Source of the DNA: Streptomyces tauricus
GTDB lineage: Bacteria; Actinomycetota; Actinomycetes; Streptomycetales; Streptomycetaceae
Length of the DNA stretch: 64,000 bases
Assembly (NCBI RefSeq): GCF_014650955.1
Contig: NZ_BMVY01000008.1
Location: 1-64,000, forward strand
Direction of reading: 5' to 3'
In this document: one piece after another, positions 33,043 through 40,502 of the stretch
Numbering within the stretch: position 1 is the stretch's first letter
How the letters are laid out: every line of letters starts with the position of its first letter
Made by a program: the position numbers and the translations under genes
The notes under the pieces: model-generated
The model's input: only the letters and a program-made list of their open reading frames with translations
What the model was told of the DNA's origin: nothing
Databases searched by the model: none

Positions 33043-36000
33043 TCAGCCTCCTCCTGTACTGGAGGCCGCCAGGTACGGCCCGCTGCTGGACGTCGACAGG
33101 CCCGGGCCACTCGTGCTCGGCGTGAGCACCGGACCGGACGTACTCGGATCGAGGCGATCGGCTGGCCGCTGCCGACGGCCGGTGAGCGTGAGCGCCTGGC
33201 CGTGCTCGACCGCCGAAGTGAGCCGGATCTGCGGGCCGATCAAGGCCTGCGTGACCTCCGCCGCCCGGCCGAGTGGGCACGCCTTCGTCCCTCGGAGCGG
33301 CTGCGCGGCCTCGAGTCCGGCCGCCGCTGGCAGCGCGCGCACTCTGTGGCGCCCGACAGGCAGCGCACTCGCCACCTCGTCGGCCCGCCCGAGCGCGAGC
33401 ACAGACTGCGCACCGAACTGCTGGGCTTCGGCCGTCTCCACCGCAGTGCCGAGCGCCGCGGTCTTCCCGCCGACCAGCGGCAGCGCCGTGCTGAACTCCT
33501 CCGCCGCAGCGAGGGCGCCCGGTACGAGCAGCCGCTGAGCCTCGGTCAGCTCGGTGGCGGGAGCGAGGTGGGCCCGCTTCCCACCCGTGAGCGGGCGCGC
33601 GGCCGCAGTCTCGACTGCAGCACCGATCGCAGTGGTCTTGCGGCCCGTGACCGGCTGCGCGACCTCGACCACCACCGCGGCGGCTAAGGTCTGCGTCTTG
33701 CGACCGGTGACGGGCCGAGCCGTGTCCGTCTCGTCGGCTACGCCCAGGGCGCCGGCCGAGACGGGCGTCAGGCCGAGAGCCTCGCTGGTCTCGACGGCGG
33801 TAGGGAGCTGCCGGGCCCTCGACCAGCTGAGAGGACGCGCTGTCGACGTCTCCTCAGCCGGTACGAGGGCCCGTCTCCGGCTGCCCGTGAGCGGCCGTGC
33901 GGTCGCGGTCTCGGCCGCCACGGTGAGACCGCGTACCTTGGCCCGGCCGAGTGGCCGAGCCTCCCCTACCTCACCTGCCACACCCACAGTGCGGGTCTTC
34001 ACACGGCCCAAAGGCTGGGCTGTGCTGGTCTCTTCCGCCGGGACCAGGCCGGACGCCGGAGTGAGCGGCATGGCCGTAGCGGTCTCCTCCGCGACCGGCA
34101 GTACGGCTGCCTTCGCCGTGCCGACCGATCGGGCCGCCGTCGACTCGGCTGCGGCGCCGAGCGGCAGTTGCTTCCGGCCGGTCAGAGGCTGGGCGGTCTC
34201 GGTCGCGGCCGCCGGCAGGAGTACGCCGGTCTTGGCCTGGCCGAGTGGGCGTGCGACCGCAGTCTCCACGGCCCGGCCGAGCGCGGCCGCACGGGAACCG
34301 GTCAGCGCCCGGGCCTCGGCAACCTCCGCCGCGGCGGCGAGCGAAGCCGTCTTGCCCCGGCCGAGGAGCTGCGCGGCCGCGGTCTCTCCGGCGGGCGTGA
34401 GCGCGCGGGAGCGGGAGTGGCCGAGCGCCTGCGCGATGTCGGCTCCGGCCGCCGCGCCCAGCGCCCGGGTTTTCCGGCCGGTGAGTGCCTGCGCGGTGTC
34501 CCCTTCGGCGACTACGCCGAGCAGCCGCGCCTTCCGGCCTCCGAGGACCTGCGCGCTACCAGCCTCGGCCGCCGTGCCTAGCGCCCGGGTCTTGCGACCG
34601 GTCAGGGCCTGCGCGGTGTCCGCCTCTCCAGCACCGGTGAGCGCCAGCTCCTGGCCCGCTCCGGTGTTGAAGGAGTCGAACTCGGCGAAGTCGTTGACCC
34701 CGCCGTCGCGGTGAGAGATCAGCTGCACTTGCAGCGTTGTGTCCCCCACCCACGCGGGGTTCGTGGCCGTACGGCGGTTGGTCCACGTCACGCCGTCAGG
34801 GCTGGTGTCCCACAGGAGCTGGCCGCCGGTCTCCCGGATCCGCAGCCACGCGTGCGCGGTCGCGTCGTACGGGATCGCGGCCTGGCCCGGGTCGAAGTAC
34901 CCGGTCCGCACGGCCATGATCAGGTTTCCGGTGACCGCGGACACCTCGAAGATTGCGTCAGTGCCGAGCGTGACGGTTTGGACGAGGAGCTGCGCCCACG
35001 CCTCCGTGGCCGCGCCCCCGGCGGCCGGCGGCCACATGCGGACGTGGACGGACGACTCGCGCAGCCGGTACGCGGCGTCGGAGGCGTAGGCGTTGTAGCC
35101 GGTGTTGCAGGCAACGCGGGCGCGGCCTCCGGTCTCGCTGTATCCGCCGGGCTCGTAGCTGTCCGGCCACTTCACCGCGTCGACCGTGTTGTCGTTGAAG
35201 CTGTCGGTAAGCGCGCTGAACGGGACGCCTGCGAGCGGCGCCAGCGTCTGCGCGGTGCTCGTCTCGGTCGCCGTGCCGAGCGCGAGCGTCTTACGGCGCC
35301 CGAGAGCCTGCGCCGCGCCGGTCTCAGTGGCGAGTGTCAGTGCCTGCGCGGTGATGGGGACCGTTTCGACCAGCGCCCACAGAGCGCTGACGCGACGAGC
35401 CGTCGCCTGAGAGACGTTCGACCGGTAGCCGATCTGCGCCTGGTCAAGCAGCGCCGTCGTCCACGCGCCGCCCGCCTGCGGATCGGTGTACGAGGTGAGC
35501 TGGTAGACGTAGGGCGCCGCGGCCTTCTGCGACGCCCACCCGTTCAGGGCGACGCTGACCGAGGCGGACTCCAGGACGGTGCCCGCGGTCTGCGACTTGA
35601 TCCGGTAGACCAGCGAAGCGGCCGTCGCCGCGTTCGACCCGATCCGGGCGCCGACCTGGACGAGCGTGACCCGCTCGCCGGAGATCCCAGCCGTCGACGT
35701 CGAGCCGAGGTTGAAGTCGTCGGTGGTCGTGGTGCCGGTCGCGACGGTGGCGTTGTACGTCGTCACGTCGTCCGGGGTGACCTCGCTGACGCGCTGCCAG
35801 TTCGAGGTGCCGCCGACGGTCGTCGCGAAGCCGGTGTTGTCACCCGCGCTGTCCGGGCGGAGGTGGGTTACGTTCCCCGGGCCCGGAAGCCCGTTCTGCG
35901 CGCTGCCGGTGGTGTCGTTGACCGCGACGTCGTCGATGTGGAACTCGCCGGTCACAGCGGTCTGCGCGCCCAGCCTGACCCTCGACCAGCCGTTGATGTT

Positions 36001-36495
36001 AGAGCACAGGGTGTCGGAGAAGACGGCCCCGTTGATGTAGCCGCGGAAGGCGCCGGTGAAGCTGCCAGCGGTGCCGGCGACGTCGGTGTAGTCCAGCTCG
36101 ATGCGGTACCAGACGCCCGTGGACAGGGCTGCGGACGCGGTGCCGATGTCGGCGCTGGTGAAGCCGTCCCGGAGCGTCAGGACGCCGGTCGTCTTAAGCC
36201 GCAGCAGACCGGGGAAATACCCGCTCTGCCCGATGCCGTAGATGGTGCAGTCGGCGCTCGGCAGGGTGGTGATGCGCAGGTAGAAGCGATGGGTGGTGCG
36301 CTTCACGGTGCCGCTGTCGATCTGCTGCTCGACGTACTGCGTCGCGGCTGTCGGGTTGATCCGCAGGGAGGCCGCGCCGGAGCGGCGGACGCTGGTCGAG
36401 ATCGTCGGGGTGCCGGTGACCGAGAGGATCTCAACCCCGGCGGCCACCGACTGGAGCTCGAACCCGCACGTCCACAGTCGAGCCACGCGGCCCAC
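33043..36495 (-). CDS. Giant 1150-residue structural protein with two beta-sandwich domains and ~24 tandem repeats
   Basis: Starts GTG 36495. Residues ~1-200 resemble a LamG/concanavalin-like domain (WTCGFELQSVAAGVEILSVT; RFYLRITTLPSADCTIYGIG; IDDVAVNDTTGSAQNGLPGP). Residues ~200-400 form another beta-rich region. Two repeat units appear at ~400-430, then a DUF1349/concanavalin-like domain at ~440-605 (DSFNDNTVDAVKWPDSYEPG; LLWDTSPDGVTWTNRRTAT). From ~610 to ~1085 come about 24 tandem units of ~20 residues with consensus ETxTAxPLTGRKTxALGxAx. The end is a Ser/Thr/Gly-rich tail with STSGP repeats. It lies between capsid-associated and adaptor genes, so probably head or neck decoration with glycan-binding domains; alternatively a displaced fibre. 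Confidence 0.8.
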   Translation of the reverse strand: MGRVARLWTCGFELQSVAAGVEILSVTGTPTISTSVRRSGAASLRINPTAATQYVEQQIDSGTVKRTTHRFYLRITTLPSADCTIYGIGQSGYFPGLLRLKTTGVLTLRDGFTSADIGTASAALSTGVWYRIELDYTDVAGTAGSFTGAFRGYINGAVFSDTLCSNINGWSRVRLGAQTAVTGEFHIDDVAVNDTTGSAQNGLPGPGNVTHLRPDSAGDNTGFATTVGGTSNWQRVSEVTPDDVTTYNATVATGTTTTDDFNLGSTSTAGISGERVTLVQVGARIGSNAATAASLVYRIKSQTAGTVLESASVSVALNGWASQKAAAPYVYQLTSYTDPQAGGAWTTALLDQAQIGYRSNVSQATARRVSALWALVETVPITAQALTLATETGAAQALGRRKTLALGTATETSTAQTLAPLAGVPFSALTDSFNDNTVDAVKWPDSYEPGGYSETGGRARVACNTGYNAYASDAAYRLRESSVHVRMWPPAAGGAATEAWAQLLVQTVTLGTDAIFEVSAVTGNLIMAVRTGYFDPGQAAIPYDATAHAWLRIRETGGQLLWDTSPDGVTWTNRRTATNPAWVGDTTLQVQLISHRDGGVNDFAEFDSFNTGAGQELALTGAGEADTAQALTGRKTRALGTAAEAGSAQVLGGRKARLLGVVAEGDTAQALTGRKTRALGAAAGADIAQALGHSRSRALTPAGETAAAQLLGRGKTASLAAAAEVAEARALTGSRAAALGRAVETAVARPLGQAKTGVLLPAAATETAQPLTGRKQLPLGAAAESTAARSVGTAKAAVLPVAEETATAMPLTPASGLVPAEETSTAQPLGRVKTRTVGVAGEVGEARPLGRAKVRGLTVAAETATARPLTGSRRRALVPAEETSTARPLSWSRARQLPTAVETSEALGLTPVSAGALGVADETDTARPVTGRKTQTLAAAVVVEVAQPVTGRKTTAIGAAVETAAARPLTGGKRAHLAPATELTEAQRLLVPGALAAAEEFSTALPLVGGKTAALGTAVETAEAQQFGAQSVLALGRADEVASALPVGRHRVRALPAAAGLEAAQPLRGTKACPLGRAAEVTQALIGPQIRLTSAVEHGQALTLTGRRQRPADRLDPSTSGPVLTPSTSGPGLSTSSSGPYLAASSTGGG

Positions 36496-36515
36496 CCCCT
36501 ACCGGACGAGATGGG

Positions 36516-36953
36516 TCAGCTGGCCCGCGCGAAGTCGCTGATCGTGAGGGTGAAATCGGTCCCGTCGGGCGTCATGACGACGTCATGTTTGGTCAGCGGG
36601 ATCGTGGTCGCGTCGTTGGGCGCCGTGTTGTCGGGCACGTAGCAGATCACCGCAGCCGAGATCGGGTTGCCGGTCGCACCGGTCCAAGTGACGTCGGCAG
36701 CGTCCATGTTGCGGCGATCATTCGCGTCGTCGACCGCGGACGTGACGCTGGCCAGCGTCTTCCGACCCATGGTCGTCTGCTCATTGCTCGCGCCCGCGAG
36801 CAAGTCGGCGAGGGTGTCGTAGTCGACCATCGTCGAGTCGCCGACGATGCCGGATGTCTCGATGGGGACGAGGATCAATGCGTCGTTGGTCAGGGGCAGG
36901 TTCGCGTAGTGGCCGACCAGGCCCTTGGCCACGTTGAACACGATGTTGGCCAT
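36516..36953 (-). CDS. Head-associated structural protein
   Basis: 145 residues. VFNVAKGLVGHYANLPLTND, then LILVPIETSGIVGDSTMVDY and VDDANDRRNMDAADVTWTGA, a pattern seen in actinophage virion proteins encoded after the major capsid gene. Function not established. Preceded by a terminator-like hairpin. Confidence 0.65.
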   Translation of the reverse strand: MANIVFNVAKGLVGHYANLPLTNDALILVPIETSGIVGDSTMVDYDTLADLLAGASNEQTTMGRKTLASVTSAVDDANDRRNMDAADVTWTGATGNPISAAVICYVPDNTAPNDATTIPLTKHDVVMTPDGTDFTLTISDFARAS

Positions 36954-36973
36954 GAGTCCTCCAGGACATGCGA

Positions 36974-36999
36974 AAGGGAGGCCACAAAGGGCCTCCCTT
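36974..36999 (-). terminator. Hairpin within head gene cluster
   Basis: Perfect 10-bp stem AAGGGAGGCC / GGCCTCCCTT with a 6-nt loop; on the minus strand it ends in TTTC. Lies in the 63-nt gap between two head genes; may be a partial terminator or an mRNA 3' end stabiliser. Confidence 0.5.
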
Positions 37000-37016
37000 G
37001 CCGCGCAACTGATCGG

Positions 37017-37532
37017 CTACGCGCTCGCGCCGATGATGTGGATGTCGTAGGTGACCGAGGTGCCGGCCGCGCTGTTGGCGATCTTCAGCAGGTCGCCGGT
37101 CGACGCGGTCACCGCGTAACCGGTCGGGTCCGCGTCGCCGGTCCCGACCGCCAGGAAAGCGCCCGGCCTCAACGTCACCACGCCGGTGGAGTTCAGCAGC
37201 GTCGCCCACTGATTGCCGCTCGACGCACCGACCAGCAGGTTGTTCGTGTTCCCGGCCGCGGCCGCGATCACAAGCCCCTTGACCCGGGCGAACGTCACCT
37301 GAGCCCCGAAGGCATCGATGAGCGCGGTCCCGGCAAGGTCGAGGTCCTCGCTCGCCGAGGCCGCCAGGGTCCGACGATCCGAGAACAGCCTGTCGGCGTT
37401 ACCTGCGCCGCTGCCGGAACCCAGGGACATCCGGCGCGCCAGGATCTGCGGGGCCCGGGCCGTGCCCAGGTCGATGGACGAGCTGGCCTCTCCAGACGCA
37501 GAGATCGCCAGCAGCGCTCCCGAGACCGCCAT
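37017..37532 (-). CDS. Head-associated structural protein
   Basis: 171 residues. Ala/Ser/Gly-rich beta protein (ISASGEASSSIDLGTARAPQ; ARVKGLVIAAAAGNTNNLLV; VVTLRPGAFLAVGTGDADPT), a type frequent in Streptomyces phages near the capsid genes. Likely a head decoration or fibre-like component. Overlaps the next gene upstream by one base (TGATG). Confidence 0.65.
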   Translation of the reverse strand: MAVSGALLAISASGEASSSIDLGTARAPQILARRMSLGSGSGAGNADRLFSDRRTLAASASEDLDLAGTALIDAFGAQVTFARVKGLVIAAAAGNTNNLLVGASSGNQWATLLNSTGVVTLRPGAFLAVGTGDADPTGYAVTASTGDLLKIANSAAGTSVTYDIHIIGASA

Positions 37533-37960
37533 CAGCTACCGCCTCCGTACCGAGCGACCAGCTCGTCCTTCGTGAGGCCCGCGATGTCCGACTGCCGCTC
37601 CGGGTCGTCCTCGACCTTGGCGGCGTACTCCTGCCACTTGGCCAGACCCGCGTTCTTCGCCGGAGCCTTGATGACCAGGTCGTCGCCCCCGGGTTCGATC
37701 ACCGTCAGTTCCTGCCCGACGACCTGCCCCGTCCCGCCCGGGTTCTCCTTGCGGAGCCCCTCGTTCGTAGCCGGGACGTCTGCAGACGGGTCGTGCACGC
37801 CGGGCGCGATCAACGTCGGCCTGGACAGGACACCGTCGTTGACGACCGTCGGCGTCTCGGTACCGTCCACGATTTGCCAGTTGTCCAGGGCGTCGAGCCG
37901 GGCCGAGCGGCCCTTGATCTCGACCCGGTCCCCGGTCCGCTTGTTGAAGTACTCCGTCAT
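37532..37960 (-). CDS. Hypothetical head-module protein
   Basis: 142 residues from ATG 37960. Opens TEYFNKRTGDRVEIKGRSAR, with a C-terminal helical end AGLAKWQEYAAKVEDDPERQ then IAGLTKDELVARYG. This SAP-like C-terminal motif occurs in small actinophage head proteins of unknown role. 4-nt ATGA overlap with the upstream gene. Confidence 0.62.
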   Translation of the reverse strand: MTEYFNKRTGDRVEIKGRSARLDALDNWQIVDGTETPTVVNDGVLSRPTLIAPGVHDPSADVPATNEGLRKENPGGTGQVVGQELTVIEPGGDDLVIKAPAKNAGLAKWQEYAAKVEDDPERQSDIAGLTKDELVARYGGGS

Positions 37961-38340
37961 GCTGGCACCGCCGTTCGGAAATCGACCTGGACCAGCGTCT
38001 CCGTGGGGGAGCCCGCGGGTGTGCCGAGGACGACGCTGATGTTGTCGCCAGCCGCGCACGTGGCGTTCTGCACCGTGGTGCTGCCCGCCCACGCGTCGGT
38101 GGTGGTGGCCATCGGCGCCGCGAGGACGTCCGACGCGCCCTTCTTCACCTGCACCGTGCCGGAGCTGCCACCGGTCCGGTAGGCGCGAACGGCGATGATC
38201 GCCGCCCCCGCCGGGACCTTGCAGAGCTGGTAGGTGCCGGCCGCTGCGGAGGCGACGCGGACCTCCTTGCTGTACGTGCGGGCGGTGGAGGTGTCGACCT
38301 CGCCCGCCCTGCCGTCCACGCTGTGGACCTTGTAGCCCAT
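37957..38340 (-). CDS. Putative capsid decoration protein
   Basis: 127 residues. Beta-rich with AAGTYQLCKVPAGAAIIAVR and TATCAAGDNISVVLG-like segments; it directly follows the major capsid gene, the standard site for a decoration (head-stabilising) protein. Family not recognised for certain. A GC hairpin (about 38,364-38,386) lies between it and the capsid gene. Confidence 0.65.
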   Translation of the reverse strand: MGYKVHSVDGRAGEVDTSTARTYSKEVRVASAAAGTYQLCKVPAGAAIIAVRAYRTGGSSGTVQVKKGASDVLAAPMATTTDAWAGSTTVQNATCAAGDNISVVLGTPAGSPTETLVQVDFRTAVPA

Positions 38341-38395
38341 GAGGGCTCCCTTCTACGAGTAGGGGCCCGCCCCCGCGGGCGGGCGCGCGGGCAGA

Positions 38396-39346
38396 TCAGA
38401 CGGCGTCGGCGCCCTTGATGAGGACAGCACGGTTCGCGTCGAGCGTCTTCGTGCCGTACAGGCAGTCGATGCTCACGACCATCTGCTTCTTGTCGATGTC
38501 GTAGTCGCGGATGATGCGCAGTGCGAAGCCCTTGTACGGCATGATCGCCGCGTCGAGAGCGCCCTGGGGGAGCTCCAGCGGGCGGAACGCCAGGGCGAAC
38601 GCGGTCTTGTGGAAGGCGACGTTGACCTCGGTCGTCGGCTGCCCGGTGGTCGGGGAGCCGGAAGGCTGGCCGATGTTCTGCGTCCAGTACGGGTCGAAGC
38701 CGGAGACGCGGGGGCCCATGGAGGCTTCCAGGAGGCCCTCGGTGCTGCCGCGCTTGTCGGCCTGCCGCCAGGTCTTCTCGGCGACCCAGCGGGCCTTCGT
38801 GGTCGGACCGGCGATCACCGATCGCTGCTGGAGCGGCACGTTCTTCAGGTCAAGGACGGCGCCAGCCTCAACCAGGATCCGGGAGTCCGACCACGGGTAG
38901 TGGCCGTTTACGTAGTTGTGGTCCTCGCCGTTCGCGTTCTCGGTGACGGCGCCGACCTCCTGCACGATGTCGTCGCGCAGGGCGAGGACGTCGCGGTCGA
39001 TCTTCTGGGCGATGGCCTCCATGGCCGGGGTGAGGAGCTGCTCGTCGAAGTCCTGGATCTTCAGCGTCATGTCCTCGCTGGTCACAGCGAAGGACACATC
39101 GGCGAAGTGGTTCAGCGTCATGTTGACGCTGGTCTCCTGAGCCTCCTGGACCGTGATGCCGGCGGCCCTGTTGTACTCCTGGGCGGTGAACACGGCGGGC
39201 TTGCGGATGGTGATCGCGTCGCCCTGCTTGCGGTTGAACTCCGCCTCGTAGTCGCGGTGGACCAGGCTCGCGGCGACCGTGGTCTCGTACAGGTTGGCGA
39301 GGGCCTGGCGCGCGATGACCTGCGCGGTCAGGAACTGGTTGGCCAT
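38396..39346 (-). CDS. Major capsid protein, P22 coat-like
   Basis: 316 residues. The N-terminus MANQFLTAQVIARQALANLY and ETTVAASLVHRDYEAEF, with KQGDAITIRKPAVFTAQEYN, are typical of the P22 gp5-like coat family; FADVSFAVTSEDMTLKIQDF and LDAAIMPYKGFALRIIRDYD continue it. It forms the HK97-fold shell with the scaffold encoded just upstream. Normal length for the actinophage branch of this family. Confidence 0.92.
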   Translation of the reverse strand: MANQFLTAQVIARQALANLYETTVAASLVHRDYEAEFNRKQGDAITIRKPAVFTAQEYNRAAGITVQEAQETSVNMTLNHFADVSFAVTSEDMTLKIQDFDEQLLTPAMEAIAQKIDRDVLALRDDIVQEVGAVTENANGEDHNYVNGHYPWSDSRILVEAGAVLDLKNVPLQQRSVIAGPTTKARWVAEKTWRQADKRGSTEGLLEASMGPRVSGFDPYWTQNIGQPSGSPTTGQPTTEVNVAFHKTAFALAFRPLELPQGALDAAIMPYKGFALRIIRDYDIDKKQMVVSIDCLYGTKTLDANRAVLIKGADAV

Positions 39347-39359
39347 GGGGTGCTACCTC

Positions 39360-40157
39360 CTATCCGTTCCGGCGCTTGCGGCGCTCGGCGCGGATCGTGT
39401 CGATGTCGTCGGGATCGGAGGAGCTCCCGGCCCCGCCGTTGAAGTCGCTGGACGTGCGCTTGGGCGCCGTCTGGACCTTGAGCTTCGGGTTGTCCTCGGC
39501 CGCCTTCTTCATGGCGGCCGCCACTGCCTTCGCGAACCCTGCATCCGTCGGGTCGAGGTCCTGGATCGACGCCATGAACTGGCGCGAATCCGTGATCGCG
39601 TCCGGGTCGACGCCCGCCTTGCCCGCGCCCCGGTAGACCGCCAGCTCGATGGCCGTGGACTTGTGGGCCGCCGTCGCGGACTCGACCTGCGCCTTGAGAG
39701 CGGCCGGGTCCAGCGGAGCGTCCTTGTCGTCCTTGATCAGGCCGAGGGCCTTGCCGAGTTCCTGGACGATCTCGTTGCGGGCCTCGTCGGCCGCCTGCTT
39801 CTTGGCTGTCGTACGAGCCTTGCCCGCGTCTGCGTTCGCTGCCTTCAGGTCTTTCTGGAGCCTGGCGATCGTCGCGGCAGGGTCCTCGTCGCTGGGCTTC
39901 TGGGCCGGCGCCTTGGGCTTCGGTTTGTCGTCCTTGCCCGCGTCGTCCTGGCCGTCGCCATTGCCGGTCCCGCCGGCATCGTCGTCGTCCTGGTCGTCGT
40001 CGGACCCGCCACCGTCACCGTCCCCGTCGCCGCTGTTGGATCCGGAGTCGTCTCCGTCCCCGCCGTCGGCGTACAGGTACGGGTCGAAAGGGCCCGTGGC
40101 GTAGGGGTGCGCCCATCCGGCTCGAAGGCCGTGGCGGGCGAGGGTTCGCTTCTGCAT
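39360..40157 (-). CDS. Capsid scaffolding protein
   Basis: 265 residues from ATG 40157 (GGGAG eight nt upstream). Extremely acidic, low-complexity N-terminal third (Asp/Gly runs such as GDGDDSGSNSGDGDGDGG), then a coiled-coil helix (TIARLQKDLKAANADAGKAR; ADEARNEIVQELGKALGL) and a basic C-terminus (IRAERRKRRNG) that should contact the coat. This is the usual scaffold layout, and its place is directly before the coat gene. Confidence 0.88.
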   Translation of the reverse strand: MQKRTLARHGLRAGWAHPYATGPFDPYLYADGGDGDDSGSNSGDGDGDGGGSDDDQDDDDAGGTGNGDGQDDAGKDDKPKPKAPAQKPSDEDPAATIARLQKDLKAANADAGKARTTAKKQAADEARNEIVQELGKALGLIKDDKDAPLDPAALKAQVESATAAHKSTAIELAVYRGAGKAGVDPDAITDSRQFMASIQDLDPTDAGFAKAVAAAMKKAAEDNPKLKVQTAPKRTSSDFNGGAGSSSDPDDIDTIRAERRKRRNG

Positions 40158-40181
40158 GTCGTGCACTCCCGGTGCGCGTAG

Positions 40182-40204
40182 AAAAGCCCCGCACCTGGCG
40201 GGGC
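40182..40204 (-). terminator. Intrinsic terminator upstream of scaffold gene (proximal)
   Basis: Minus strand: GCCCCGC-CAGGT-GCGGGGC followed by TTTTC. Only 24 nt before the scaffold start codon, so it would stop read-through from the upstream head genes. Confidence 0.65.
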
Positions 40205-40261
40205 CGTACTGCTGCCGAGCGCACCTGGCGCCCGGACGTCTAGGGCCCGCGTCCGGGCATG

Positions 40262-40287
40262 AAAAAGGCCCGCACGGTGGCGGGCCT
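40262..40287 (-). terminator. Intrinsic terminator upstream of scaffold gene (distal)
   Basis: Minus strand: GGCCCGC-CACCGT-GCGGGCC followed by TTTTTC, a textbook intrinsic terminator 17 nt after the Rmf-like gene. A further inverted repeat GCCCGGACG/CGTCCGGGC (40,230-40,258) lies between the two terminators. Confidence 0.75.
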
Positions 40288-40304
40288 GGATAAAGCTGCT
40301 GACG

Positions 40305-40502
40305 TCAGTCGACGTCGGGAAGCTGGCGGGTCTTCGCGTACCCGCGCACCCACGCGGACCGGCGAAGGTCTCCTGCGTCGTAGGGGCAGGACCGGACGTC
40401 AGCGTCGGTGCGGGCAGCTTCAGCACCCTCGGTCAGGGCCTGCACCAGGTCCTCGCGTCCGCCCACGTTCGCCCCCGCGTCAGAGTCTGTTCTGCTGGTC
40501 AC
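40305..40502 (-). CDS. Rmf/CrpP-like mini-protein
   Basis: 65 residues from GTG 40502, overlapping the end of the minor head gene by 23 nt. The core LTEGAEAARTDADVRSCPYD-AGDLRRSAWVRGYAKT matches the Rmf/CrpP pattern (GaxAAr..v..CPY....lR.aWlrGY). In enterobacteria RMF dimerises and silences ribosomes in stationary phase; CrpP-like proteins of this fold occur on mobile elements. Here it could modulate host ribosomes or serve an unknown phage role. Followed by an intrinsic terminator, so it is the last gene of its transcript. Confidence 0.75.
   Translation of the reverse strand: MTSRTDSDAGANVGGREDLVQALTEGAEAARTDADVRSCPYDAGDLRRSAWVRGYAKTRQLPDVD

Noticed and set aside
36569..36582. GGCGTCATGACGAC in a head gene as a palindrome copy
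   Set aside because: Only the central 10 bp match; flanks differ on both sides and no other copies are nearby.
34711..36642. Long plus-strand open frame opposite the giant repeat protein
   Set aside because: Shadow frame; translation is Arg/Val/Gly-rich with no recognisable domain, while the minus frame has clear domains and repeats.
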